DNA of 64,000 bases from Brevibacillus sp. (GCA_017656235.1 JACDOF010000008.1:62001-126000); one strand, 5' to 3'; counted from the first letter of the stretch, positions 26,427 to 35,016 are shown. Program-made: numbers and translations. The notes: a model not told the origin generated them from the sequence alone.

Positions 26427-27728
26427 ATGAGCACTAATCCCATGCGTGTAGCGGTAGTCGGACTGGGATTTGTCGGCCTGCCGCTGGCGCTTACTTATGC
26501 GATGAAAGGGGCCAGGGTCATCGGGGTTGACGCTCTGCCAAACGTGGTGGAGGAGATCAATGCCGGCCGCTCACATCATCTGGAGTCCTACGAGGGCAAG
26601 ACGCTCCCGGAGATTTTGCGTGAGCAGCTGGCGGCTGGCCGCTTTTTTGCCACTACTTCGTATGAAGAAGCGGCCGCTCACGCCGATTCGTACATCGTAA
26701 CGGTTGGTTTGCCTGTATACAACGGAGACCCCGATCTGGGGCCGTTGAAAAGCTGTGCCCATTCCCTGGGGGGCGTGTTGAAACCGGGGGATACGGTGAT
26801 GATACGCAGCACCGTCGTGCCGGGAACGACAGAGGAAGTGATCCTGCCCATTCTGGAAGAACGAAGCGGCTTGACTGCCGGGAAAGATTTTTATTTGACC
26901 TACTGTTCCGAAAGGATTGCCGAGGGACGCGCGTTTGAAGAGTTCATCCACATGCCGCTGGTGTTGGGCGGAGTAAATGAGGAAAGTGCGGAAAAAGGGC
27001 GGGAACTGCTTGCCTTTATCAGCGAGGCGGAGGTGACGCTCTCCGATATTCGCGTCGTGGAGACGTCCAAAGTGATCGAAAACATCCAGCGTGACGTGAA
27101 CATCGCCATGGTACAGGAGTTTGCCCGCTTTGCGGAGGCGTTCGGGATCGACACGTTCGAGCTGATCAAGGTGGCCAACACACACAAGCGGGTCCAACTG
27201 CTGACCCCGGGGCCCGGTGTTGGTGGATACTGTCTGCCCAATGCGCTTTACTACCTTTTGCCCAAGGCAAAAGAACTGGGCGTACCGCTCACGCTTTTGC
27301 AAAATGCTCGCCAAATCAATGACGGCGTTCCACAGGTGCTGACCGAAATGCTGGAGCGTGCCCTGGCGGAAGTGGGCAAAACGATGGCGGGAAGCCGCAT
27401 TGCCGTACTGGGACTGGCCATGAAAGACTTCTCCAACGACGACAGGGTCAGCCCCGTTCACCAGCTGATCGGCCTGTTAACCGCTCGTGGGGCAGAGGTG
27501 TCTTCGTACGATCCGGCGGTTCCCGGTCATTACGAGCACAAGGCGGAATCGCTGTCACAGGCGGTACGGGGAGCCGATGCCGTGCTGCTGACTGCCGTAC
27601 AGCAGGCGTTTACCGCGATTGATTGGCAGGAGGTCGTTTCGCAAATGGCAGACCAGCCCATTTTGTTTGATACGAAAAATCGCATCCCGCGCGAACTGGA
27701 TAAGCTGGTTCGAGTTTTGCGGGTGTAG
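26427..27728 (+). CDS. UDP-N-acetyl-D-mannosamine/glucose dehydrogenase family
   Basis: A 433-residue NAD-dependent nucleotide-sugar dehydrogenase that oxidises C6 of a UDP-sugar twice to a uronic acid. The NAD-binding motif is GLGFVGLPLA near the N-terminus; the catalytic cysteine is in GVGGYCLPNAL. The family resembles WecC-type UDP-ManNAc dehydrogenases, so UDP-ManNAcA is the likely product, a common building block of secondary cell wall polymers in Bacillales. GAGGAGA lies before the ATG at 26427. It is the first gene of the accessory segment and is separated from the glycan cluster by 11 kb. Confidence 0.85.
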   Translation: MSTNPMRVAVVGLGFVGLPLALTYAMKGARVIGVDALPNVVEEINAGRSHHLESYEGKTLPEILREQLAAGRFFATTSYEEAAAHADSYIVTVGLPVYNGDPDLGPLKSCAHSLGGVLKPGDTVMIRSTVVPGTTEEVILPILEERSGLTAGKDFYLTYCSERIAEGRAFEEFIHMPLVLGGVNEESAEKGRELLAFISEAEVTLSDIRVVETSKVIENIQRDVNIAMVQEFARFAEAFGIDTFELIKVANTHKRVQLLTPGPGVGGYCLPNALYYLLPKAKELGVPLTLLQNARQINDGVPQVLTEMLERALAEVGKTMAGSRIAVLGLAMKDFSNDDRVSPVHQLIGLLTARGAEVSSYDPAVPGHYEHKAESLSQAVRGADAVLLTAVQQAFTAIDWQEVVSQMADQPILFDTKNRIPRELDKLVRVLRV

Positions 27729-27755
27729 GGCCAGATTGAATACAGCGAGTGTGAC

Positions 27756-27956
27756 AGGAGAGCGGCATTTTCCGCTCGAACGACTTTGCCAACCATCCAA
27801 GCGGAGCAAGCCCGAAGCGGGGAATACGGGCGCAACTTGACCAACGGTTGCAGGAGCGCTGCTTTTGCGCCCGCCCGCTTCGGGTTTGCGAAGCGGACAG
27901 TCCGGCTTCACTGGTGGTTGGCAACGGAGTGAGGAGAGGAAAATGGCCGTCTCCTC
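27756..27956. repeat. Dispersed hairpin-rich intergenic repeat, copy A
   Basis: Nested inverted repeats: GGCATTTTCC (27764-27773) with GGAAAATG-GCC (27938-27948), TTGCCAACC (27786-27794) with GGTTGGCAA (27916-27924), then CCCGAAGCG (27811-27819) with CGCTTCGGG (27876-27884) and GGGCGCAA (27828-27835) with TTGCGCCC (27865-27872). The right arm gttggcaacggagtga (27917-27932) and ggaaaatggc recur exactly in copy B. No coding sense in any frame. Confidence 0.65.
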
Positions 27957-28003
27957 ACGTCAAAAGGACAATTCTGCCCCGGCGGAATGGACTGGTACCG
28001 AGC

Positions 28004-28228
28004 TCATCTGATTCGCGGAAAAGAGACCAACTGCAAGAGATTGATTTTTGACTTCTTTCCCGTTTCCCGGACGTGCCCGAAAAAGGTGCCGAGAAAGGTT
28101 TCCCACTTGCTTCCGATTTCACGCTTGGCAGCTTGATCCTCCGACACCTTGCGCACGCTCATGTTCAGCGCCGACTTCAAGTGAAACATCGCTTTGTCCA
28201 AATGATAATCAATGGTTTGTTCATCCAT
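28004..28228 (-). CDS. Small helical protein, paralogue of the next gene (74 residues)
   Basis: A hydrophilic 74-residue protein. Its start MDEQTIDYHLDKAMFHLKSA and later WETFLGTFFG align with the upstream 57-residue protein: both share MD-x5-YHL-x2-A-x2-HL-x-SA, an A-x3-I pair, and WE-x-FL-x3-FG. Predicted mainly helical, no membrane segment or signal. AAGGAG lies 10 bases before the ATG at 28228. It is the last gene of a minus-strand run that begins with the giant P-type ATPase. I do not recognise the family. Confidence 0.7.
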   Translation of the reverse strand: MDEQTIDYHLDKAMFHLKSALNMSVRKVSEDQAAKREIGSKWETFLGTFFGHVRETGKKSKINLLQLVSFPRIR

Positions 28229-28232
28229 CTGT

Positions 28233-28406
28233 CTACTGCTCCTTTTCCTGTGTATCACCGAACAACTGCAGCAAAAATTCCTCCCACAGCGGGGCGATCT
28301 CGCTTCTGGCCGATTCGTCATCCATGATTTGCTTGGTCGTCAGATAGGCACTCTGCAGATGGGAGGTGGCCTGCTTCAGATGATAGCCAACCACTTCAGG
28401 GTCCAT
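28233..28406 (-). CDS. Small helical protein, 57 residues, tandem paralogue
   Basis: Reads MDPEVVGYHLKQATSHLQSA at the start, then SARSEI and WEEFLLQLFG, matching the 74-residue protein encoded immediately downstream. AAGGGGGTG precedes the ATG at 28406. Stop and the next start are 4 bases apart. The aligned tyrosine, histidines, tryptophan and the terminal FG are the most conserved points. Function unknown; association with the ATPase is inferred only from position and strand. Confidence 0.7.
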   Translation of the reverse strand: MDPEVVGYHLKQATSHLQSAYLTTKQIMDDESARSEIAPLWEEFLLQLFGDTQEKEQ

Positions 28407-28441
28407 GCAAACACCCCCTTGCGACTTGTTTACGAGGACTG

Positions 28442-28708
28442 TCAGACTGAATCCTCGCGTTCAACCATCGCCATCTCTCTGTTGATCTGTTTCTTCATCC
28501 GTTCAAACTGCGCTTCGGCAATGATGTCTTCCACTTCTTCGCGGGCGATTTGTGCGAAAGACCTGGTACGGTTGACCACTTCCGTCACTCCCCGCTTTCC
28601 GGTTACGGCCAGCGGCCGCAGCGTCGTTTTGGCAATGGGCAGCAGGGTGGACGCTGCCAATGCCAATGCGGCTCCCGTAATGATTTTCTCCATATTTTTG
28701 GCAATCAT
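28442..28708 (-). CDS. Small one-helix membrane protein (DUF5132/DUF1490-like)
   Basis: 88 residues: a hydrophobic N-terminal helix (about 9-26), then TTLRPLAVTGKRGVTEVV and an acidic helical tail (REEVEDIIAEAQFE). This layout resembles DUF5132 proteins and, more loosely, mycobacterial DUF1490/PacL small membrane proteins that act as metal chaperones beside P-type ATPases; I see no metal-binding His/Asp motif here. AGGAGGAAGG precedes the ATG. It is encoded just downstream of the P-type ATPase gene, 63 bases away. The protein at 33721 has a similar front half. Confidence 0.68.
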   Translation of the reverse strand: MIAKNMEKIITGAALALAASTLLPIAKTTLRPLAVTGKRGVTEVVNRTRSFAQIAREEVEDIIAEAQFERMKKQINREMAMVEREDSV

Positions 28709-28771
28709 AACCTTCCTCCTGTCAGTTCTTGTTTATCTGTTACCGCACACAGACACGCGTCTATGCCGCGG

Positions 28772-31700
28772 TTATCCGGCCGCGGCACAGACAGGTGAGG
28801 CGGGGGATGCCGGTGTGTCCTGAACCGGTTTCTTTTCGGCTGCGGAAAGTACAAGATTGGAGAGGAACGAAACGGATCCGGCCAACGTCAAGATGGGAAT
28901 CCAGTAGGCGAGCGGCAGTGGTACCGCATGGAAAAACCGTGCTACAGGCGGGATGTATACGGCAGCGGCCAAGGTCAGCCACGAAGCTGTCAGTGCTCCA
29001 ACCAGGAAGCGATCGCTCGACCAATCGCGGACCGTTTCTGTTGTGCCTTCCTGTCGCCAGGAGAACGTCTGGATCAGCTGCCCTGCCACCAGGGTGGCAA
29101 ATGCGACCGTTTGCGCGGTTGCCAAAGAAGCGCCAAAGGCCAGTGTAGAGGCAAACAAGCCCAGTGAAGCGGCTCCCAGCAGTACCCCTCTGGTGATTAC
29201 TTTCCGGTACAGATCGCGGTCGACGATATCTGTCCGGCGGGTTTGTTTGGTTTTGTTTCCGGGATTGACGGCCAAAATCGTCGCCGGCAGAGCGTCGGTG
29301 ATCAGGTTCATCAGCAGCACCTGGATCGGGATTAACGGAATCGGCAGTCCGACGATCACGGCAGCGCTGGTGACGATGATTTCCGCCAGATTGCCGGTCA
29401 GCAAACAGCCGATCGCTTTGCGGATGTTGCTGATAATGGTGCGGCCGTCCTTCACACCGTCGACGATGGAGCCGAAGTGATCCTCTTTCAGCACCATACC
29501 GGCCGTCTGCTTGGTCACTTCCGTGCCGGTCTGGCCCATGGCTATTCCCACGTCCGCCTGCTTGATGGCGAGCGAGTCGTTTACGCCGTCACCGGTCATG
29601 GCAACGGTGTGGCCGTGTCTCTGGAAGGCTTGGACGATCCGCAGTTTCTGTTCCGGCGCCACCCGCGCAAACACGGTAACGTCATCCACCACTGCCTCCA
29701 ATTCTTCATCCGAGAGACGGTCCAGCTCATGGCCGGACAAGACCTTTTGCGTGCCGTCGTAGATGCCCAGTTGTTTGGCGATGGCAATTGCGGTGATCGG
29801 ATGATCGCCGGTTATCATAACCGGTTTTATGCCAAGGGCATGCGCCTCGCGGATGCTTTTTTCCACCTCAGCTTTGGGGGGATCGATCATTCCCGCCAAG
29901 CCGACGAAAATCAGCTCTTGTTCCGCACACGGCTCCTGAGACGCAGCTTTGGGATCGACCGGCCGGTAAGCAAAGGCCAGAACGCGCAGGGCCTTCTCCG
30001 ACATCCTTTGATTTTGCAGCAAGATCTGCTGTTTGGCCGCGTCCGTCAGCGGCAATACCTGTTCGGCCGCCTGATAATGGCTGCAATGACGGAGAATCGC
30101 CTCGACGGCTCCCTTGGAAAACAGGAAACATTCCTCACCGGAGCTTGTATCCCGGCAAACCACGCTCATTTTACCGCTCCTTGAATCGAACGGCACTTCA
30201 GCACCGCGCTGCCAGTGGTTCAAATCTTGCTGCCAGATTCCTGCTTTGGCGGCCAGAGTGAGCAAGGCTCCCTCTGTCGGATCACCGATTATGTTCCACT
30301 GTCCGTTTTCCAGCTCCAGCTTGCTGTTGTTGCACAGGACGCAAATCTGCAGCAGCCGCGCCAGCTCCGGATCAGCGGCAGCAGGCTGGACGTCGGCCGC
30401 AGTGTCCGCATCGGCGGCGGCAGCGGCAGCTTCCGGGATCGTCTCCATAAACGCACCGACCGGATCGTAACCGTTTCCGGTTACCTGCCAGGAGCGGCCC
30501 ACGGTAGTCACTTCTTTGACGGTCATTTCGTTTTTGGTCAGCGTGCCGGTCTTGTCCGTGCACACCACCGTCGTCCGCCCCAGTGTCTCCACGGCAGACA
30601 TTTTGCGAACCAGCGTGTTTTTCTTGGCCATGCGGAATATACCGGCGGTCAAGCCGATCGTGATCGTCACCGGCAGCCCTTCGGGGATGGCGGAAGCAGC
30701 CAGTGTTATCGATGTGGCGATCATCTGGGAGACGGGAATGCCGCGCAAAAGTCCCGTCAGAAACACGGCTGCGGCTGCAGCGAGAGCCCCTTTGACAAAG
30801 GTCTTGCTGACTGCGGTTACTCGTTCCTGCAGCGGCGTCGACTCCACGCCTTGCGCCTGCAGCACCGATGACAGCTGTCCGATCGCGGTGTCCATCCCCG
30901 TATGCACGACGATGCCGATCCCTTTTCCCCGACAGACATCCGTCCCCATGTACAGCATGTTTTTTCGCTCGGGCAGCGGACACTCTTCGTTTGCCAGCGT
31001 TGGGTCCTTTTCGACGGGCAGCGATTCACCGGTGAGTGCTGCTTCGTCGACCTGCAGATTCCAGGCCTGGATCAGCCGCAGATCGGCCGGAACCCGATCG
31101 CCTGCTTCGAGGCAGACGATGTCGCCGGGAACCAGCGCGGATGCCGAAAGCTCCACCTGCCGACCCTCGCGAAGTACCCTGCACATTGGTACCTGGTACT
31201 GGTTGATGGCGATGACTGCAGCTTCCGCCTTTCGTTCCTGGATTGTGCTGATCGCCGCATTGGCCAGGATGATCAAGCCCATCGCGATGCCGTCGATCCA
31301 ACCGCCTGTAAAGGCGACGGCCAGTACGGAGGTGGCCAGCAGAAGCATGGTGGAAAACTCCTTGAACTGCCGGAGATACGTCACCAGCCACGGAGCTGGC
31401 TGTTTTGCCGCCAACTGGTTGCGGCCAAACAGCTCACTGAGTACGGTCGCGTGTTCGGCAGACAGTCCCCTGTCGGGGTCTACCTGATAGTGGGCAGTAA
31501 TCTTTTCCCAGGGGACAGCGTGCCAGGGAATGGCAGGCCTGGAGAGGGCAGGAGCGGCCGCGGCTGCCACCTCCAACCGGCCGAGGTGCGGCGGTTCCAT
31601 GGCTGCGGACTGCTGTTTGCCGATCTTCGTCGTCCTGGCCAGGAAAACCAGGGAGAGCGCATCGGCGATCAGGTTGGTGACGGGTGCCGTGAGCAGGCCC

Positions 31701-33577
31701 AGGGTGGCCAGCACGCTTCCAGCGGCATTCCAGCCTTTGGCTGCGCGTAAGTGGCGGTGTACGGTCTGGTTTACCTGGTCGGCGTAGGCGAACGTCTCTA
31801 TCAGCCGGGGGAGATCGCCAATCCCGATTGAGGGGATTTCCACGGATTGCAGCTCGCGGGGCAGCGTAGACGGCTCGTCCCCTGTAACAAGCAGCACCTG
31901 CTCACCCTGCTGCCGCATGGAGGCAATTCGCTCCAGTACATTCCCCGGCTCCAGAAGCCAACTGGTGGTAAGGCCACAAGCTTCCAGCTTTCCCGCGCCG
32001 ATACACAAAGAGTCATGCAGCAGGCCGATCCGACAGCCGCGCTGCCCAAGCATCGCCAGGATGTCGCTGTTTTTGACGGAAATGTCCTGCGGGCGCACCA
32101 ACAGCCCCAGGCATGTGGTGCTGTTTTCCCCTTCTTTGGCCAGCCACAGCACATGATGGCCTTGTTTTTGCAGCCGCTTTGCGTCCAGCAGGTAGGGAGC
32201 AGGGTCCGTTCCCCGCTGCTGGATGTAGGTCAGTTCTCCAATGAAGTAACGGGAGTGGTTGATCTGTCCTTCGATCCCCGTCTCCTCCTCGATTACATGA
32301 AAGGCGGTTCGCATCGTGCGGTTTGTTTGGCTTGCTATTTGCAGCACGTCCTCCCGCCAGGGGTGGCTGCTCTTTCTCAGCAGCGACGCAGCCAGACAAA
32401 TCAGCTTGTCAGGTTCCGCTTCGTTTGTTACACAGTGGACGGCTCCATCCCGCCTGTCAAAGAGCAGCGAACTGTCTTCGATCAGCACCGTTTTCGTCAG
32501 GGCAAGCTGCGACAGGGAGCCGTTCTTTGGCAAGCGGTAATTCCTGTCCCGTGACACCAGGTCGGCTTGATGCCAGGCCGTTTCCGCCGGCAGCGTGGCT
32601 ACACGCGGATTGGCTGCCAACAGAACGGCCAGCGCCCTAAGCGGCTGGCGCGTAACCGCCAGCGTCGCGCCGGCAGCCACCATTCCCCACCTGCCGGCCG
32701 CATTGCTGTAACGTTGGATGTCCGGTGACAGCGTAACCTGTGACTTTGCCGACAATGCAGCCTGCTTGCGCTTCCATTCGACATACTGCAGGATGCTGAT
32801 GCCGGCCAATACGAGCAGATTCTCGCGGACGAAGGCCAGAGCCAGCGCACTTGTTCCCAACAGCAGGTCTGCATTCCATTTTCGTTTCTGGCTGAACTGC
32901 TGCAAGCCCCGTTTCAGCATGGGATAGCCTGTGACGGCGGCAACAAGGGCTGACAGGTAAAACGGTGCGGGACTCCTGGCCAGCGCAGACGGGCCCATCC
33001 ATACTTGCTTGATCCCGAGAACGGCCAAGCCGCCCATTGACAGGGCGAGCGGAAGCGGGACTTTTTCTTGGGCGGATGGTTTCGCTGACGACAGCCGCGG
33101 CATGTACCGGATGCTTTCCTCCACAGGAAGGCCGTCCTCAGCAAGCGGCTCCCCGTCTGTCTCTGTACCAGGCGAAAACGGGGAATATCCCTCTGCTCCC
33201 ACCGGAAGAGCATCTGTCTCCATCGTGGCGGCCACTTCCCGGTTTATCTCGTCGCGGGGTGGCTTCTCGCAGGCAGAAAGGGGGTGGTCAGGGGGATTTG
33301 GTCCAGCGCTGTCTGCTTGCTGTGTCAGCCACTGCTGTTCTACCGCTTGCACGATTCCAAAGATGGCGCGCGGACCAGTGACGTTTGCGTCATAGGTGAC
33401 GAGCAAACGGCCGGAGGTCGTGCAAGGTTGGACGCTGATTACCCCGTTGAGGGCAGCAAACCGGTTTCGCAGCAGCTCCGCCACGCCCTGATTGTGTAAC
33501 AGCCCGCTCACCGCCAAGCGGATGCGGCCCGGCAGCATATGTATATATCTTTCTTTGATTTCTGTCGTGTACATCAT
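28772..33577 (-). CDS. Giant P-type cation ATPase: HMA-like domain + degenerate half + active half
   Basis: 1601 residues, about twice a normal P-type ATPase. Residues 1-90 form an HMA-like ferredoxin fold (HMLPGRIRLAVSGL) without a CxxC. Residues about 190-690 look like a P-type ATPase scaffold that has lost its phosphorylation motif (IEDSSLLFD where DKTGT is expected). From about 720 to the end is a complete PMCA/SERCA-like pump: TGES at 849-852, DKTGT with Asp1008, and TGDGVND at 1328-1334. The layout recalls mycobacterial CtpH/CtpI, whose ion is unclear. The ATG at 33577 follows AGGAGAGC; the frame is open to 33685. Ion specificity cannot be read. Confidence 0.85.
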   Translation of the reverse strand: MMYTTEIKERYIHMLPGRIRLAVSGLLHNQGVAELLRNRFAALNGVISVQPCTTSGRLLVTYDANVTGPRAIFGIVQAVEQQWLTQQADSAGPNPPDHPLSACEKPPRDEINREVAATMETDALPVGAEGYSPFSPGTETDGEPLAEDGLPVEESIRYMPRLSSAKPSAQEKVPLPLALSMGGLAVLGIKQVWMGPSALARSPAPFYLSALVAAVTGYPMLKRGLQQFSQKRKWNADLLLGTSALALAFVRENLLVLAGISILQYVEWKRKQAALSAKSQVTLSPDIQRYSNAAGRWGMVAAGATLAVTRQPLRALAVLLAANPRVATLPAETAWHQADLVSRDRNYRLPKNGSLSQLALTKTVLIEDSSLLFDRRDGAVHCVTNEAEPDKLICLAASLLRKSSHPWREDVLQIASQTNRTMRTAFHVIEEETGIEGQINHSRYFIGELTYIQQRGTDPAPYLLDAKRLQKQGHHVLWLAKEGENSTTCLGLLVRPQDISVKNSDILAMLGQRGCRIGLLHDSLCIGAGKLEACGLTTSWLLEPGNVLERIASMRQQGEQVLLVTGDEPSTLPRELQSVEIPSIGIGDLPRLIETFAYADQVNQTVHRHLRAAKGWNAAGSVLATLGLLTAPVTNLIADALSLVFLARTTKIGKQQSAAMEPPHLGRLEVAAAAAPALSRPAIPWHAVPWEKITAHYQVDPDRGLSAEHATVLSELFGRNQLAAKQPAPWLVTYLRQFKEFSTMLLLATSVLAVAFTGGWIDGIAMGLIILANAAISTIQERKAEAAVIAINQYQVPMCRVLREGRQVELSASALVPGDIVCLEAGDRVPADLRLIQAWNLQVDEAALTGESLPVEKDPTLANEECPLPERKNMLYMGTDVCRGKGIGIVVHTGMDTAIGQLSSVLQAQGVESTPLQERVTAVSKTFVKGALAAAAAVFLTGLLRGIPVSQMIATSITLAASAIPEGLPVTITIGLTAGIFRMAKKNTLVRKMSAVETLGRTTVVCTDKTGTLTKNEMTVKEVTTVGRSWQVTGNGYDPVGAFMETIPEAAAAAADADTAADVQPAAADPELARLLQICVLCNNSKLELENGQWNIIGDPTEGALLTLAAKAGIWQQDLNHWQRGAEVPFDSRSGKMSVVCRDTSSGEECFLFSKGAVEAILRHCSHYQAAEQVLPLTDAAKQQILLQNQRMSEKALRVLAFAYRPVDPKAASQEPCAEQELIFVGLAGMIDPPKAEVEKSIREAHALGIKPVMITGDHPITAIAIAKQLGIYDGTQKVLSGHELDRLSDEELEAVVDDVTVFARVAPEQKLRIVQAFQRHGHTVAMTGDGVNDSLAIKQADVGIAMGQTGTEVTKQTAGMVLKEDHFGSIVDGVKDGRTIISNIRKAIGCLLTGNLAEIIVTSAAVIVGLPIPLIPIQVLLMNLITDALPATILAVNPGNKTKQTRRTDIVDRDLYRKVITRGVLLGAASLGLFASTLAFGASLATAQTVAFATLVAGQLIQTFSWRQEGTTETVRDWSSDRFLVGALTASWLTLAAAVYIPPVARFFHAVPLPLAYWIPILTLAGSVSFLSNLVLSAAEKKPVQDTPASPASPVCAAAG

Positions 33578-33720
33578 GTTGCTCTCCTGTTCTGCCTGCA
33601 TCGGGTTCGTAGTCAGGTATTGTGTACCTTTTGTCCTCCAAACATACCGGCCAGATTCACGTATAGATGCAACCTGTTGGGGCACACTTTTTTTAATTCA
33701 TAGCAAAAGGAGGGGTACGG

Positions 33721-33984
33721 ATGATTAGATCGCCGTTGGGCATGGCCATCGCCGCTTTCGCAGTCGTGCTTTCCGTCTCGCCCCAGGCGCGCAAGACAGT
33801 GCGCCGGGCAGCGGTGAGCGGAACCGCTTTGCTGTTGGATTTGACCGATCAAGTGCGGAATGTATTAACAGGTTCCGGTGAACAGGGTCAGGCGCAAGCA
33901 ACGGATCAGCCGCGCAAGTGGAGAATCGGACGACACCCCCGCCTGAGGCTGCAATTGGCCCCGAAGATGTTCCGCTCAGTGTAG
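33721..33984 (+). CDS. Small one-helix membrane protein, apparently frameshifted
   Basis: As written, 87 residues: a hydrophobic helix (about 5-20), then ARKTVRRAAVSGTALLLDL, similar in layout to the 88-residue protein at 28442. The last 15 residues are arginine-rich and unlike the rest. The -1 frame is open from 33882 to a TAA at 34047-34049 and reads PPPEAAIGPEDVPLSVVHNV and on to PQPAK, which looks like real protein. A one-base loss in the C5 run at 33936-33940 would join the two, giving about 109 residues. Divergent from the P-type ATPase gene; AAAAGGAGGGG precedes the ATG. Confidence 0.6.
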   Translation: MIRSPLGMAIAAFAVVLSVSPQARKTVRRAAVSGTALLLDLTDQVRNVLTGSGEQGQAQATDQPRKWRIGRHPRLRLQLAPKMFRSV

Positions 33985-34072
33985 TGCACAATGTGCTGGA
34001 CGACGATTTTGTCAAGAATCAGCTGGTTGCGCCGCAACCTGCAAAATAATACGGAAATGAGGAGAGTGCGCG

Positions 34073-34444
34073 ATGTTTCAGGGAGGCTCGGTATGGGCTG
34101 GAGTCATTTCAGGAGGGATCAGTCAATTGCAGGATACGCAGTCGCTGATGAAAGGCCAGGTGAAAAGAAGTGATTACTACGTGCGGACCACAGGCAATCT
34201 GACCGGTGCGGTGGGCGTGATGGCCGGAGTCGAGTACGGCGGCATGTTGGGAACCGCAGTCTTTCCCGGTATCGGAACGGTTGTGGGAGCGGTCCTGGGA
34301 GCGATGGCCGGCGACCAGATAGGGCGGACGATTGGCCGCATGACGGCAAGTGCGCTGTTTCAGCCGGAAGCGGTCCAACCTGTACCCAGGTTGATGGAGC
34401 CGTTGGCGCAACCAGTGACGCAGCCTCTTATTACAAGCAAGTAA
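34073..34444 (+). CDS. Glycine-zipper membrane protein, 123 residues
   Basis: A small protein whose centre is a pair of glycine-rich hydrophobic helices (GVMAGVEYGGMLGTAVFPG and GTVVGAVLGAMAGDQIG), a glycine-zipper pattern that lets helices pack tightly or form oligomers in membranes. The N-terminal 40 residues are polar (SQLQDTQSLMKGQVKRS). GAGGAGAG lies before the ATG at 34073. It follows the frameshifted small membrane gene by 24 bases and completes the group around the P-type ATPase. No function is known to me. Confidence 0.7.
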   Translation: MFQGGSVWAGVISGGISQLQDTQSLMKGQVKRSDYYVRTTGNLTGAVGVMAGVEYGGMLGTAVFPGIGTVVGAVLGAMAGDQIGRTIGRMTASALFQPEAVQPVPRLMEPLAQPVTQPLITSK

Positions 34445-34628
34445 ACATAAACACAATGGGGAAAACAGACTCACCGTGACAGCCCTCCCAGTGCAGGGAG
34501 GGTGCTGCCAGGGGCGTTACGCACTTCTCGCTGGCGGAGGGCTTAGTATGCGGACAAGCGACTCCAATCAGGCTGGACGAGAAGGGGCGCATTTCTTAAA
34601 TTTTTCAGATTTTTAATTCAATTTACAC

Positions 34629-34658
34629 TTGATCAAAAAAACAGTTTTATTTTATGAT
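34629..34658 (+). promoter_or_regulatory. Candidate promoter of fixABCX
   Basis: TTGATC (34629-34634), 18 bases, TATGAT (34653-34658), within the AT-rich stretch. It would give a leader of about 350 bases. Confidence 0.35.
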
Positions 34659-34933
34659 AGATAATACCAATTTCGAGTGATCACCCACTTTGTTTCTACA
34701 CCATTTCCATCTTTTGCGTGTAACCCACCAAGAGTTCCTTCACCACGATCCGGCGGATGATGGTCGTCTGCCTGATTTCCACTATCATAGATGTTTCCCG
34801 AATCGGCAAGACAGCGTATTTTACCCCGGCGGCAGCGTGCGGCCGGAGCCGCGAGCCGTAAAGTTGGTCTAGCTGAACGAGCTGGACAATACATTGAGTA
34901 ATAACGTTTCCTGAAACATAATGTGCACCAAAA

Positions 34934-34990
34934 ACGGCAGCCTCCGACAGGCGACAGTTCCGTTGCCCGGATGAGCGAGGCGCGTTTTTT
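34934..34990 (+). terminator. Terminator-like hairpin in the fixA leader
   Basis: GCCTC (34939-34943) can pair with GAGGC (34977-34981), followed by a GCG and T6 (34985-34990). An alternative GCCT/AGGC pairing within 34939-34952 is mutually exclusive. The fixA start is 27 bases downstream, so this may be an attenuator. Confidence 0.35.
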
Positions 34991-35016
34991 CATTGGCGTG
35001 AAGGAGTGATTGTGAA

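Larger units (their letters stand above)
34445..35016. other. 572-base intergenic region upstream of fixA
   Basis: No convincing gene. It contains a GC-rich hairpin CAGCCCTCCC/GGGAGGG-TGCTG (34480-34507) without a T tail, an AT-rich stretch (about 34590-34670), and a possible 30-codon minus-strand ORF (34696-34788) without a good ribosome site. A terminator-like hairpin directly precedes fixA. Confidence 0.5.

Noticed and set aside
34696..34788. 30-codon minus-strand ORF (starting MIVEIRQTT)
   Set aside because: Looks somewhat protein-like but has no ribosome site and is too short to support without comparison.
34652..34993. 113-codon minus-strand ORF upstream of fixA
   Set aside because: Arginine- and cysteine-rich with no family resemblance and no ribosome site; it overlaps the AT-rich promoter candidate.
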